From assembly GCA_026936325.1 (NCBI GenBank), contig JAPTHN010000001.1, forward strand, positions 6,150,560-6,214,559: DNA of 64,000 nt, written 5' to 3'. Shown in pieces: positions 47,001-58,112 of the stretch. The notes under the pieces were generated by a model. That model was given only the letters and a program-made list of their open reading frames with translations, was not told where the DNA came from and ran no database searches. Numbering within the stretch: position 1 is the first letter of the stretch; every line of letters begins with the position of its first letter. This stretch comes from Platynereis dumerilii (Eukaryota; Annelida; Polychaeta; Phyllodocida; Nereididae). The position numbers were made by a program, and so were the translations under genes.

Positions 47001-49318
47001 GCTTTATGAACAAGAAATTCTTTTAAAAAAAGAATTGTAGGAACCTTTGTATGAAATATGAGATTTCATCAAACACATATTTTATTGTTTTAATATTCTG
47101 GTGATTTGTTATGCATGTGCAGATATATATACCTCCAATGTACCTACTGTGATTTCACATTTAGTTACCTCATTATTAGGCATGCCTAATTACAGGTGTT
47201 ATAAACACAGACAGCAAACCAGGCAATGAGAAGCCCTTTTATATTCTTTGTCATGAACATGAAATTTCTATTTCTATAACAACAAACTAATGCTGGGTTG
47301 CACATTGGATTATTACACCTTTCATGTGCTTATGAAAATCACAGGAGTTGAATAGGCCTATATAATATTTTCATACAGTGTTGTTTGGCCACATCTGTTA
47401 TATCATCCCAAATCTTTACATACATATACAGTACCGTAATATGGGGTGAATAGGGACACTGGGGTGAATCGGGACAGAACAGAAATGTGTTTTATTTCTT
47501 AAACTACAACGACTTCTTCTTAACCAAGGTCCATAATTTTTTGCACATTAATAGCATACATAGTTAGGTATATTTTGCTCGGGTTTTATAATTCTAACTG
47601 CAGGCAGTGAGGAGCTGCAGTACTTTAAACTTGGCCCCGCAGAAACTGAATTCTGAACTGCTGGTCAAAACTTTGCTTGTATCACAAAAAGAATTTGTAT
47701 AAGAGGCACCAAACTTGCAGGAAACTTTTATATTCCAGTTTCGGTAGATTAAGGGACTAGAATAGTAGACTAGATGTCGGATTTTGTAGTGTTTGGTCAT
47801 GGGTTCGGATCCAGGGCTGTGGCAAAGTTTTGGAATCAACAAAAATAACGCTACTAATTTTCATTCGAATGTACTGGCATGTCTTTTTGAAAAATATTTT
47901 TGATCTTGTCATCATTGATATTGGATTTAGTCCAGAATTACCTATGATTAGCGTAATTAACAGAAAAACACAGTTTTTCATACTTTTGTGGCATTTATCA
48001 TATTTTTTTAAATCAGTAAATTTTACGCGTAATTGAGTTCAGATTTTTCTCATTTTTTTTTTTTTTGCATGTCAAATATATTTTTTAGTGTTCATTCACA
48101 AGTTGCAATTGCCTAAACATGACAGGATGTATTATTTTACAGAAATAAAGGACTGTCCCGATTCACCCCAAAGTAAGGGGTGAATTGGGACAGTGGTTTT
48201 TCATGAATAAATCACTGAAAATGAAAGGTATCTTTAATGCTCCTAAGGATAGTTGGACCTTTGGTTCGGACATAATCAGGCACCATGTTTTGATTTATAA
48301 GATGATTTCTGACCATGCCATGACAGAAAAACCCTCAATTCTGTCCCGATTCACCCCATATTACGGTACTTATATTTAACCAATTTTCTGAAGGAAATCT
48401 CTATGAGCTTCTATTGGATATGCTCCAGGCGGGCTTTGGATATGGTCCCCAATCACTAAACCATGAACACCAAGCAGCTGCTCACTCAACCATGACCTTG
48501 ATGCTATGGGGGTGTAGCTACTTCCAAATCAAGAGGGGGCAATATATACTTAATCTTAAAAGTGTACTGACAGACACCTCCTCTGTGGTATTAACACCCT
48601 CCTAATATTGGAGGTCAATCAGGAAGGTATTCCTACCATAAGGAAAGTATCTCTGCAAGTCCAACTTCCTATTGGCCCCCTCCAGAAACTCATGTAGCTA
48701 CACCACTGTAGAACACATAAATTGATGACAAAGCACTTTGCTGGTGCTTTATGGCCAATAAGTCAGGGACTTCCCATGAAAGTATTTCTTCATTTGGAGC
48801 TTTTAACACAGATCTGAGATGGTCCCTACAAAAAGACTCTTTCAACTGATGGACCTTGTATAGTATTGGTGACACTGATAATTTTTGCACATATCACAAT
48901 AGAGAAGAATAAATGCTTCTGACTTTTACTGTAACAAAAAAACCCTGGCTCAGGATGTTACCTTTGATTGCAATCTTGAGTTGCACATCCTCCATCTCTT
49001 GCTCCAGCAGTTGCCTCTCCACGTGATGGGTGATGTTTTTGTGAGACAGAAGTTCTTCCAAAACTTGAGCTCTCATGTTTCCCAGGTACCTCTCCCACTC
49101 ATGGGTTGAATTTGAGCACTTGTATTCCAGGTCACGCAATCTCTTCAGGATATCCTGCAATTCACAGAAAAGTGGATTAATAATTATTAGACTTCAAAGA
49201 CGGTGGGCAGAAAATGACTTTGCTTAAGTTCAATACATGCAGGCGATTGATCTTGACTGATAGCACTTTCAAAATTGCACTTTGTTCTAAAGGTAAATAT
49301 TTTCAATGTTTTAGATAT

Positions 49319-49417
<99 letters not shown>

Positions 49418-49439
49418 TGGATAGATAGATGGATAGATG

Positions 49440-49534
<95 letters not shown>

Positions 49535-51608
49535 GGTAAGTGCAGTTCTGGGCGTTCACAAGGGTAAATTGATGAGACGGGAGAGAGAAAGCAGGACCTG
49601 AACATACTACATATTTACCCCATGTGAGGGATTTTACTTGCCCAGCACAGACACATATTCAAGGGGCAACCAATTTAACGCCTCATCCGAACGACATCTA
49701 TTTGGGATTTTGCTCGTGAAAGTCCACTGAAAATTTTGAATTCCCCACACGGGATATGCAGACAAAGAGTGGGGCAGGGCAGGCAGTAACCTTAACAGTG
49801 TCGCCATCTAACTTCCATATAAAAATAGTTTAAATAGTAATAAACATTATATTTTTTTTTTCGAATGATTAATTTTTTTTTTGTCACTTGAAAATTCTCA
49901 GTGTGTGTTTGTCTTGATCTGTAAATATTCAAGAATTTTGGTCACATCAGCGAGGAATGGGCCTTCAAACACTATAAATTTAAAACAATGGACTTGACAT
50001 GAGTCACAGGTCGTTTGGTGTATCATCAGTACAAACTGCAGAGGTCTGCAAGGGCCTGATATGAACCTTTCAGCCTTAGGGGAATACAGTGTGCCCCCTG
50101 TGGCCAAACTAGGAAACAAGGTCCAAGCAAGACCCTGATAGCATCTACAAGGTCAGGGCTTGTACTCCCCTTTTTTCCAAAGGATGACGAGACTGTCGTA
50201 CCTTCCAGCATCATGGGCATAATATACAGTAATATAAAGTCTAGATGTTGGCTTTGTCTAACTCCAAATTTTGTTACAGCAACAAGCACCACCTAAGCGA
50301 ACTTTTTGACAACAAAAAATTCCGTGTGTTATGTATTTTAAGAGGCTGAAAAAATCAGTCTGTCTGGCTATCTTACATTCCTCGCCATGTTTAGGTGGAA
50401 TCTCGAGTTCTTTTCTGTGCTGTTGAACTGTGATGTCAGAGATGACTTTATTCTAGCATTGCAACATATGTAAATAAACTACAAGCTGTGATGTCATTTT
50501 AAACTGGGTCAGATTCCCCAGCTTCCAGCCAATGTGAATCCGCCTGAACTGAATGTCACAGTTTCATCTCAATGTCAGAGTGAAAATTGGGTCTGGGAAA
50601 ACCCATGCAAGTTCGACATCACAGCCTGACAGCCAATGAGCTGCCTGAACAAATATACATCACATAATCCTTGTGTTTCCAAACAAATTTTCAAAGCCTG
50701 TTGTCTATAGCAAGTTCCATCAAAGCTTAAAGTTGTAAATTAGCAAGTTTGTAGATTAATCAAACAAATCTGTGGGGATTATAACAGTTGTCAACTGTGA
50801 ATGCTCACAAAGTTGCCATTTGCAAGGATTAGACTGGTGATTGCCTGTGATAGATCATTGGGATCACAAATCTAATGCTTCTTTTAATGTATCAATGTTT
50901 AAACTGTTATGCATAGTTTACTGTCAGCCCAGGCTGTGATGGTGTGGTTGCAGGGGCTATCCCTAATAAACTGCTTACTCTGACACTGTGTTGAAACTGT
51001 GACGCTCAGTTTACGTGGATCCACATTGGCTAGAAGCCGTGGAATCTGACCCAGTTTAAAATGACATCACAGCTTGCAGTTGATTTACATATATTGCAAT
51101 GCTTGAATAGAGTCATCTCTGACATCACAGTTCAACAGCATAGAAAAGAACTTGAGATTCCATGTAAATATGACGAGGACTGTAATGCTCTTGGAAGGTA
51201 GGCCTATATTTGTTTTAGCGTGTGTTTAGGGGACCACCTTTAGATATTCTGGGGGAGGGGTGTTTTCCTTGACTAGAAATTATTCATTTAACGGATACAC
51301 GAAAATGTTTTTCGGTTACATTTCTTATATAGTGAATGGGGAGGAGAAGATTTCTTTGAATTATTCTGATTTGGGAAAACTAACAATTATTTTTATCAGG
51401 TCATCTTTTCATTTACCTGACTGGGCACCCATGCATGAAAAGTGTACACACATCCACCTCCGCTGCTGTCCATAGGGGAGAGGTTGGATTCAGGTCTGGC
51501 AAGGACATCAGGAGTCATCATCATCAACAAGGCCAACATCATCATTGCGTTCATCATCATCGTCATCATCATCATCAAGTTGTAGGTAATCTTTGGTCTA
51601 ATCGCCAT
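37108..51608 (-). CDS. Angiopoietin-like secreted fibrinogen-domain protein, 10 coding exons, 573 aa
   Basis: Exons (minus): 51608-51417, 49154-48962, 46314-46180, 44985-44819, 44082-43873, 43464-43287, 42125-41975, 40765-40622, 39145-39060, 37373-37108; GT-AG, phases agree, 1,719 nt plus TAA. Order: Met-rich signal peptide (1-37); GGGCVYTF (50-57), like the CAYTF segment of angiopoietins; Cys77; glycosylation sites Asn79 and Asn104; coiled coil (about 65-320), e.g. [13 protein letters not shown]; linker; fibrinogen domain (358-570) with [60 protein letters not shown] (calcium loop), [24 protein letters not shown]. Expected pairs Cys360-Cys389 and Cys511-Cys524; Cys444 is extra. The family forms secreted oligomers binding receptors, glycans or microbes; the ligand is unknown. 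Three minisatellites touch its exons. Orthology to vertebrate angiopoietins is not established. Confidence 0.92.
37816..38275. repeat. Dispersed ~450-bp repeat with internal (GATA)n, copy 1 (intron 9)
   Basis: Starts TAATATGTAAATGGCACTGC, CATGAAATTCTCGCAGC, then a long GATA run at about 37985-38072, and later GTTACATAA and ATGTAACC words. The same order occurs at 45060-45560, and the first 90 bp occur at 35735-35830. Class unknown; no coding capacity. Confidence 0.65.
38276..39036. other. Intron 9 sequence, nothing recognised
   Basis: Intronic. A tandem AGCTGCGCTCATATG duplication lies near 38757-38785; otherwise no repeat ends or exons recognised. Confidence 0.4.
39649..40665 (-). repeat. 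Minisatellite B: ~15 copies of the end of exon 8 plus its splice donor
   Basis: 61-bp unit. On the minus strand each copy reads GTCAGGATTGACATCTGGGA then CTGGGAAGGAGTCAG|GTAAAT, the last 36 coding bases of exon 8 ([12 protein letters not shown]) with its 5' splice site, followed by about 25 bp of intron. Units start at intervals of 61 bp from about 39750 to 40624; two carry a short CACTAGTTCC insertion (about 40063 and 40319); a degenerate unit lies near 39651. The gene-proximal unit is exon 8 itself. The nearest intronic unit shares a synonymous G (GTCGATC on plus) with the exon that the others lack. Confidence 0.92.
40772..41035. repeat. Minisatellite C: 43-bp unit abutting exon 8 acceptor
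   Basis: About six units containing AAAACAAGTCATGACATTAA and ATTTAGGATAATTGTAAAAC, spaced 42-43 bp, starting 6 bp upstream (in gene sense) of the exon 8 acceptor. Exon 8 is therefore flanked by different tandem arrays on both sides. Confidence 0.88.
41085..41215. repeat. GGAA/GAAA purine tract (intron 7)
   Basis: Imperfect GGAAGGAAAGAA-type repeats on the plus strand in intron 7. Confidence 0.75.
41280..41720. repeat. Hairpin-rich repeat block (intron 7)
   Basis: Contains AAAAAGGGACTTAGTG at 41286-41301 and its exact reverse complement at 41303-41318 with a one-base spacer. Further inverted copies of GCACTAAGCTCCTTTTTGC-like words follow up to about 41650. No coding frame. Confidence 0.65.
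42543..42840 (+). mobile_element. SINE family 2 with class-II (Leu-like) tRNA head (intron 6)
   Basis: The head 42543-42628 (86 nt) can fold as a tRNA with a long variable arm: acceptor AGTTCCT/AGGAACT pairs perfectly, D-arm GCCTAATGGTTAAGAGTGC, T-arm GTGGGTTCGAATCCCAC. It is followed by a body (TTAGTCCGAGCCCATGGGAC, GGCGGGTTGTATCCAGTG, CTTCTCATCTCATCATCA) and a (CAAA)n tail. The same head and body at 58113-58365 prove a SINE, although the intact cloverleaf means a tRNA caller may report it. Resemblance to tRNA-Leu is by inspection. Confidence 0.82.
44120..44372. repeat. Dispersed poly-G/C-ended element (intron 4)
   Basis: TTAGGGGGCGACCGT at the left and ATGGTCACCCCCTTAA at the right are inverted matches. 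The interior is shared with 32015-32285. Probably a nonautonomous DNA element in the intron between exons 4 and 5. Confidence 0.6.
44440..44728 (+). mobile_element. SINE family 3, 5'-truncated, with (ATCT)n tail (intron 4)
   Basis: CTTTCGGATGAGGCGTTAAA, GGGCAAGTAAAAGATCCCTC, TGAGGACTCCCGC and GGGCTTAGAGGGCTGCACTT, then ACCATATCTATCTAACTATC. The tail shows how GATA/TATC microsatellites are attached to this family. Confidence 0.75.
45060..45560. repeat. Dispersed repeat with internal (GATA)n, copy 2 (intron 3)
   Basis: TAATATGTAAATGGCACAGC, CATGAAATTCGCGCAGC, an interior GATA run at about 45287-45325, then ATTACATAATAGTGATAACA and GTAACCTT, in the same order as 37816-38275. Confidence 0.65.
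46791..46958. mobile_element. MITE, short copy (intron 2)
   Basis: CACTGAAAAAAGGTTTGTGT at the left, and CCAGCTAACGTTC then TTTTTTTCAGTG at the right. Related to the 251-bp element at 57268-57518 but with a shortened interior. Confidence 0.65.
47429..48370. mobile_element. Mariner-like nonautonomous element, 942 bp (intron 2)
   Basis: CAGTACCGTAATATGGGGTG at the left and CCATATTACGGTACT at the right, flanked by TA on both sides. The terminal repeats continue with GAAT(C/A)GGGACAG. An internal head-to-head pair of the same terminal word (CTGTCCCGATTCACCCCA / GGGGTGAATTGGGACAG) at about 48151-48192 suggests two elements joined or an internal duplication. No transposase seen. Confidence 0.75.
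49317..49815 (-). mobile_element. SINE family 3 with 219-bp (GATA)n tail (intron 1)
   Basis: 49536-49815 is the body on the minus strand (CATGTGAGG...GCCCAGCACAG on plus, GCCTCATCCGAACGACATCT) and ends in CTTACC. It is followed directly by the (ATCT)n run at 49535-49317, read as GATA on plus. The microsatellite has a few GGATA interruptions near 49417-49440. Confidence 0.75.
50373..51185. mobile_element. Foldback element, ~813 bp (intron 1)
   Basis: Arms of about 200 bp. The left reads GAATCTCGAGTTCTTTTCTG, AACTGTGATGTCAGAGATGA, CAAGCTGTGATGTCATTTTA; the right is the diverged reverse complement, ending GACGAGGACTGTAA. Substitutions between the arms are frequent, so it is older than the other foldbacks. 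A fragment lies at 22346-22410. Confidence 0.7.
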
Positions 51609-52990
51609 GGAAACACCTAAAACAATGGCATTGAAAAACATCAGATAATCATTGAAGTCAATAAAAACACATTACAGACCTATTGTGAAAAAATAATGTA
51701 ATTTTTGCGAAATTGTATAGCAAAATGTTATTGTCCAAAATAATACAGTAAAGCTGGGTGTAACTGAATTCCAGCTTGGAAAAGTCTTCAGAAATCCAAG
51801 CAACCTAAAAATATTTTTAAAATGTCATTAACGTTCTTGTAGACATTCTCCCCACGTAAGCCCTGCTAAAATGGACAGGGCTTTCTGCTATTTCCAACCT
51901 CTTCTGTGATTGGCTGCTTATTTAGGTCATAAGCATTTTGCAGGCAGATTTAGTCTGATTATGGACACTTAGAGGATTACTGGCAACTACGAAAAACAGT
52001 GTAAAACAAGCAAACTTTCAAACAGTTTCATTTCAGAACTGTGAAAATACATAATTCAATGGAATTTTCAGAACTGTGATAGCACCTTTCAACAATACAC
52101 AATTTATCCATTTGTAACTGTGTGAAACAGAAGCAACAATTTCAAACTGTGATGTAGCAGTCCCAGTTAATTGAGTATTCATGAATTAGCAAAGGTTATG
52201 GGCCATTTTGTCATGGTATGACTTGGGATGATGTCTTGTAGAAAGACCACATCATTTGAGAAAGTTCTATATTATGACCATGGATCTGATTACAGATGTT
52301 TTAATAAATATTTAATATGAGATTCCTTAGTTTAAGCAGTAAAAGAAGAAGAAAAAACGTCATAAAAAAGTCATATAATCAAGTTGTTTGATTGGTTTAG
52401 AGCACTGACTGACATTAGAAAAGCTTCTTTGCACATTGCAACTATACTTCACTGAGAGCCCAAAAGGACACAAATTTAGGCCTACTCCTTTTTGGGTGTA
52501 GAGCAATGGGACCTAAAATTATAACCCAAAGAGTAAATATACACTGAATTGGCTTACAAAATTAATTCTTGGGTGTGATGTGTTAGGAGAGTACAGATAC
52601 ACCCCAAGGACTATAGAAGACACACTTTGAAAAACACACAATCATCGAAGGGAGTGACCATTCCTCTGCTGGGTGAAAATTTACTTCAGAGCAGTGTACT
52701 CCTACTCCTACACCATTAAAAGGGACGTCCAAAGCTTGGTCTGCTTTGCTGGCTTACATTGATGATAAGTTGCTCACTGAAGCAGAATGACATGTAATCA
52801 ACAACTTATGATTCATAAACATAATGTTTTTCTGAGCAACTTACATTGTAACGTCTTTGTTGCCTGGGAACCAATCTTATGCAGCAAGTTGGAAATGAAT
52901 CCCAAGAAACTCATGTTAAATGAAACGCCTGTATAAAGACCTGTTTACTGTAATGACTTCATACGTAAAAGTAAAGCTAAATCTCTCCCA
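51609..52990. other. Upstream of first coding exon of angiopoietin-like gene; no gene seen
   Basis: A TTTTAG acceptor-like site at 51618-51617 is 9 bp before the start codon, so the 5' UTR is probably split by an intron that extends into this region. No coding exon or RNA recognised. Confidence 0.4.
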
Positions 52991-53972
52991 ATAGACCAAT
53001 TTCACTGAATGGTCTGAACACTGACCCCAATAGCTTTTTTTTTAATTTAAAGACCCCTATTTAGCTCTATTTTTTTAATTTAATGATTCTTAATTTGCCT
53101 TTCGCTTTTTGCTTAATGTGAAGTGTGTAATTGTATACTATTATATTCATATATCTGTATTAGTGTATAAACGTAAAGCCTGAGTTGTCCTGGCTATTCC
53201 AACTCTGCTGTTCAACTTCGAACCAGACGAGGGATAGTGCAGGACGCTTTTTTCGCTTTTTGCTTTAATAATTATGTAGTATACACAGTAATTATGTACT
53301 ATTATATTCATATATCTATTTGTATAATGTATTTTATTCATATATCTATTTTTATCCCATGTCTAGCCAACTTTTGTCCCTCATACTGTGCTTTTCCCTG
53401 GTCAATACAGAGTGAGAGAGGGAAATACAACAGAAAGAAACAGGGATATATTTAGTTCAACCAATCAAATTCCTTTGGCTAATTAGCCAGCAGGGGTATA
53501 CTGAAAGATAATGAGATTGACAGGGATATACTGGAACTGACCAATCAGATGACAACAGTGTCCCTATATATCATGCTTATTAGCGTGCAGATACCAGCAT
53601 ATTTGCTGATTGTTATGATTTAAGGCGATTTTAAGTGCTGCCAATTAAGAGTAATGATTTTTTTTTGTAGCACAGCTGCATTCAAATTAAGTTCTTCAAA
53701 CTGTTTTACATTGATATAAAATTCGGGTCTCGGGATATACAGGGTCTTGGGTGACTATACCAGGGATATATGCTGCCCCCACCCATGATATAACCTCATA
53801 CTAAAGCTATATTAAAATGCACCAAAAATACCCCAGCTTGGAGCCACCTTGGCTGGACCAATCAGGGGCAAGGGCGGGAAATCTAACAGCCAATTGGATT
53901 TGAGCATTCTGACACCAAGCACCACTTTTTCCCTAGTGTTAACTGAGAGAACCATCCGTGAAATTGGTCTAT
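52991..53972. mobile_element. TIR element, 982 bp
   Basis: ATAGACCAATTTCACTGAAT at the left and CCGTGAAATTGGTCTAT at the right are inverted matches. The interior has repeated CAGGGATATA words and no coding domain. Target duplication not resolved. Confidence 0.6.
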
Positions 53973-54294
53973 TATCTTCAATCCAAATTACATAGTACTG
54001 TGATTTTACGTTAATATTTTTGCAGTGCCCCAGTCATGAAGCCAATATTGAATTCCTATTGATCAAAAAGAAGCCACCTAATTTGATAGTCCGTGTGTGC
54101 ATTAGCAATTGATTGCTTAAAGACAAGGTCCATAACAGCACATTTCTACACATAATGACTAGATAAAAATCATAAAAGATGTACTTGAATTCATACAAAA
54201 AGTAATGCATTATAAATGCCAGAACAAGCAACAGGGCACTTTTGATATCGCACAAGATTCCATTCAACTGAGAGATAGAATAATTTATTCATAA

Positions 54295-54691
54295 AGGGCA
54301 ATTCCGTAAAGTCTGATTCACAGATTTGACACTTTAGCAGCTTGTGTAGCCCTACCATTACACCTCAGCTATTTCATTGTTATCTAGGCATGAGACCAGG
54401 TAATAGGGGTATCAGACAAGCCACCAACCAAAGCTCCAAGTGTAATAGGAGTTGAGCTATTGCCAAATGTCATGGTGTCGGACGTACACCGTGTGATGTA
54501 CGTCCGACACCATGATATTTGGCTTGTAGGTCAGCTCCTGTTACACTTGGAGCTTTGGTTGGTGGCTTGTCTGATACCCCTATTACCTGGTCTCATGCCT
54601 AGATAACAATGAAATAGCTGAGGTGTAATGGTAGGGCTACACCAGCTGCTAAAATGTGAAATCCGTGAATCGGACTTTACGGAATTGCCCT
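54295..54691. mobile_element. Near-perfect 397-bp foldback element
   Basis: AGGGCAATTCCGTAAAGTC at the left and its reverse complement at the right. The arms, about 190 bp, match almost throughout (for example GCTCCAAGTGTAATAGGAG / CTCCTGTTACACTTGGAGC). The centre is GTACACCGTGTGATGTAC. No gene. Confidence 0.88.
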
Positions 54692-55271
54692 AAAGTAAAA
54701 ATAATAAAATTTAGTAGTCACTAATGTACTGAACACAATAAGATTAATGCATAATATAGATGGAGTCTGATTTTATTAGGCAACAAAGTGTATTTGGCTA
54801 TTCATTTGACATGCATTTATTATTCATCCATGAAACTGGGATATGACTGAGCCATAGAGGAACAGTGACTGATGATGCGTCACATAACAGATATTAAATA
54901 AAAAGGCCAACTTAATAAAACATGGCTAATACTTTGCAGGAACATTTTATTCTATAACGTGTGTAGGGCCGCAGGCTTACTGTTTATTTATAAATGTTTG
55001 GTGATTCTTTTGTAGCATTCCAAAGAGAAAACAATCTTTTGAAGCAAGTAGAAAAATAGACATGCATAAAAGTAACAGACAGAGCACATAACCTTGCAGT
55101 ATACCTTTCCTGAATAATTAATGTGATGATTATTTTTAAAAGCTGTGCATGAGTGACGTTTTGAGTACGTCACACCTTTTACACAGCTATGAGAGAATAA
55201 TCTGACAATCTTATAAATTACTAATTGATTTGTCCTTAACAATCAAAATTCAAAACAAAAATGCCACATAC

Positions 55272-55310
55272 CTTAGTATGCCAATCCTCCTCTTTAAACT
55301 CCTTTTCCAT
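55272..55310 (-). other. Possible 5' exon fragment with upstream ATG
   Basis: Minus-strand ATGGAAAAGGAGTTTAAAGA leads in frame to CATACTAAG|GTATGT, a good donor. If joined to the acceptor at 51618-51617 the frame would overlap the main start out of frame. It may be a noncoding first exon of the angiopoietin-like gene, part of another transcript, or chance. No promoter element could be fixed. Confidence 0.2.
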
Positions 55311-56328
55311 GTATTAATGTATCATTATACAAATAGATTGTTATAGCAACATCCAAATTAATATCAAGGATGCTAACCCAGCTTTCAGGTGCAGCTGTGT
55401 GATTCAGAAGTAGCTTTGTCTCAGCCTAGTCACCCTGCACTGTGTTGTAGCTGCAGCTACTAGCCCTGTCACATCTCAGCCAGTGTGTCCAGCCTGCTAC
55501 ACCCTCTGACAAAAGTATCAGACCTTCACCATAGTGGCATGAATAATCATCAAGACTAAATGTAAAGGCATATTTCATGTTTGCTAATTGACTGGAATTG
55601 ATCACATGGTAATATTAAATAGATTTACATGAATTGTTAAACATGTTGTTTGGGCAATAGACCTACAGTGTTTATATTTGTTTAATGTATCGTTTTTATG
55701 AACAGGATGCTAAAATATGATTCACCAAATGCAAGCACAGAAAAATTAGCATTCAGTCATGACATAATTGAGGAACCTAGTCAATTCATTGGCCAGGAAT
55801 ATTTTTTATGCATGAATCATGTATTGTGAACAACTTTGTATTGAACTGCTTAAGGTTATAAACTCTTGGCCCTTCAAGGCACTTTGCACAATAAATAGTT
55901 CTTTGTTCCCGATCCCTGGACTGTGGTGGAAGGATTCACAGTCCCTTGAAACTGAGAACTGCATGATGCTGCCACCTGGCGCAAATGTGGTGGCCCAATT
56001 TTGATCATAGATCACGTCGGCATGTGATTATTGCTTCAACCAACGTCGACAGATTCAAAGTTACAACTATGATATAAGGTTGCTCACAGGCCTATCATTC
56101 AAATCAACAAGGGTAGCTCCATGGGCTTCACACGCCACTATTATGAAGAGAACAGAGTTCACCTGGCTAGCAAGATTTTCTAACAATATTTGACAAAGTT
56201 TTCAATCATCACCTACACATATACACATATACAGCATCTTGTAATTCTTGTTCAAAGTGCTGCAGAAGGCCAGAAGCTCACTGAGAAATACATCAGCCCA
56301 GAATGACTTTCGTGTGCTCTATAGTTAA
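55311..56328. other. No gene seen
   Basis: AT-rich with a GC-richer patch near 55385-55510. No domain-bearing frame or repeat ends recognised. Confidence 0.4.
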
Positions 56329-57165
56329 GGTGGCTCGCTACTCATGTGAAATGGTTGTTAACGCACATTCACGCGCAGCCAGGCAGGCCCTATCTGTCGT
56401 GACGTCACCACAGCAGTGGAGCTCTGCTGACACTTTTTCAGCATCTTTTTTACTTCTGAGAATTTCGTGCGTTGGCCGCTTCGTTTGCGATTTGCGCCAC
56501 TTCTGTTGGGGTTAGAGACTTCTCGTTTTGAGCAAAAGATGCGCTATGAAGGTGACTATAAGCTGCCAGACTTTCAGGTCTCTAGTAGAACATTTTTGTA
56601 GGCGATTTTCGGAAAGCATGTCTAGTTTCTCAAAAATGACTCTTTAACACAAATAAATGTTTATATCAATTTCCAGGCCCATAGGGCCGTATGTCTGTGT
56701 CATTATATTGTTCCTGACTTCATTTGGAAGCAAATGACAAAGAAACAAAAAATCCTATCTCGTCATTTTTTTTTTGCGCCATTGTTCATAAAAAAAAATT
56801 TTTTTTCAAAATCATAACTTTTATCCGAACCCCCAGAAAAGTTCTTTAAACTAAATATATCTTTCTGGAATTTTAATCAGCTTTTCCATAAAACTGTCCT
56901 CTTTAATTCCATGCTTCATTTAAAAACATAGGATGAATGGCCACTGAATGGCAGGGAAAACTTCACAGTAAAAAAATTAAGAAAAAAATTGAGTTTTTCA
57001 AGTTTGCGTCGACTGACTTTCTCTGACATAACCTCAAATATTTTGAAAGAAAGGATGGTAGGGAACACTTTTGTTGATATATCCTTGCTATAAACTATAT
57101 TTTGGATCATTTTAAACTATTTTTAAGAAATCCTATCTTGGAAAGTTCACGAGTATCGAGCCACC
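56329..57165. mobile_element. TTAA-target element, 837 bp
   Basis: GGTGGCTCGCTACTC at the left and GAGTATCGAGCCACC at the right, flanked by TTAA on both sides (56325-56328, 57166-57169). The terminal repeats are about 16 bp. TTAA duplication points to piggyBac or Kolobok relatives. No transposase recognised. Confidence 0.72.
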
Positions 57166-57267
57166 TTAAAGTCAGTTGACCTGGAGGGCCACTAAAGGAT
57201 TTCCTTGTCTTTAATCAGAAATAGCTTTAGTTTGTGTGCAACTGTTCTTTTTTTTGTTTTTTTCATA

Positions 57268-57518
57268 CACTGAAAAAAGGTTTGTGTGAAACAGACAAAA
57301 TGAACGTTAGCTGGTGTCCGTCCAAAATTTTGTGTAAATTCAGACAAAAGGTATGTGTATTTTTGACATTTCATTGTCAATCTTGATCAATTTTTTGTGT
57401 GATTTGATCATTGAAATGTCAAAAATACACATACATATTGTCTGAATTCACACAAAATTTTGGACGGACACTAGCTAACGTGCGTTTTGTCTGTTTTACA
57501 CAAACCTTTTTTTCAGTG
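57268..57518. mobile_element. Foldback MITE, 251 bp
   Basis: CACTGAAAAAAGGTTTGTGT at the left and its inverted match ending CCTTTTTTTCAGTG. The arms run through GACAAAATGAACGTTAGCT and GTCCGTCCAAAATTTTGTGT. A shorter copy is at 46791-46958. Confidence 0.8.
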
Positions 57519-58112
57519 AGCAATTGTGATTGGGAAGTTTTTGAACAGGTTTAGAAACACAGAAGAGCTGGTTGACAAGATTTTCAGTGTTTCAGTTTGG
57601 CTCAGAACTTTGTGTTTTCTCTGTTGTTGAATCCCTTAATCATCAAAGTTTATCACAAACATGTTTGTTTGTCAAAGCAGCATATTCCATTTCTGAAATT
57701 TGCTCATACGTGTAGATGTGGTCCACCCAGACATGAATCACTGTTGAAGACTAACAGAATTGAGCTGTAATCCCAATTTTATAAATGATTCCTAAAGTAT
57801 ATGGATCAGACCTATTTTCTGAGATGTCTAATAGTTGGATTCATTCTCAGCACCCCATAAAGGTTTAAAGAACACATGGACAGGTTTTGACAACAACAGA
57901 AACCAGCACAAAACAATAACTGTCAATTTGGGAATTATTTCAAGGTTGATCAATTTCTAAGACACTTAACCATTGGCTAAAAGCTTTCATGACCTTTGGT
58001 GTCCCAATTTATTGGCCCTGATCAGATCGACCAATGAAATGAGACATTGAGGTCATTCAGGGCTTCTGACAGAATCAAGATATTCAGCAGTGCAGAACCT
58101 TCCTTTCTTTAA

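Noticed and set aside
49303-49605. Long frames rich in Leu-Ser-Ile-Tyr over the GATA run
   Set aside because: Produced by the tetranucleotide repeat in every frame; also seen at 62633-62890. No start context, domain or splice sites.
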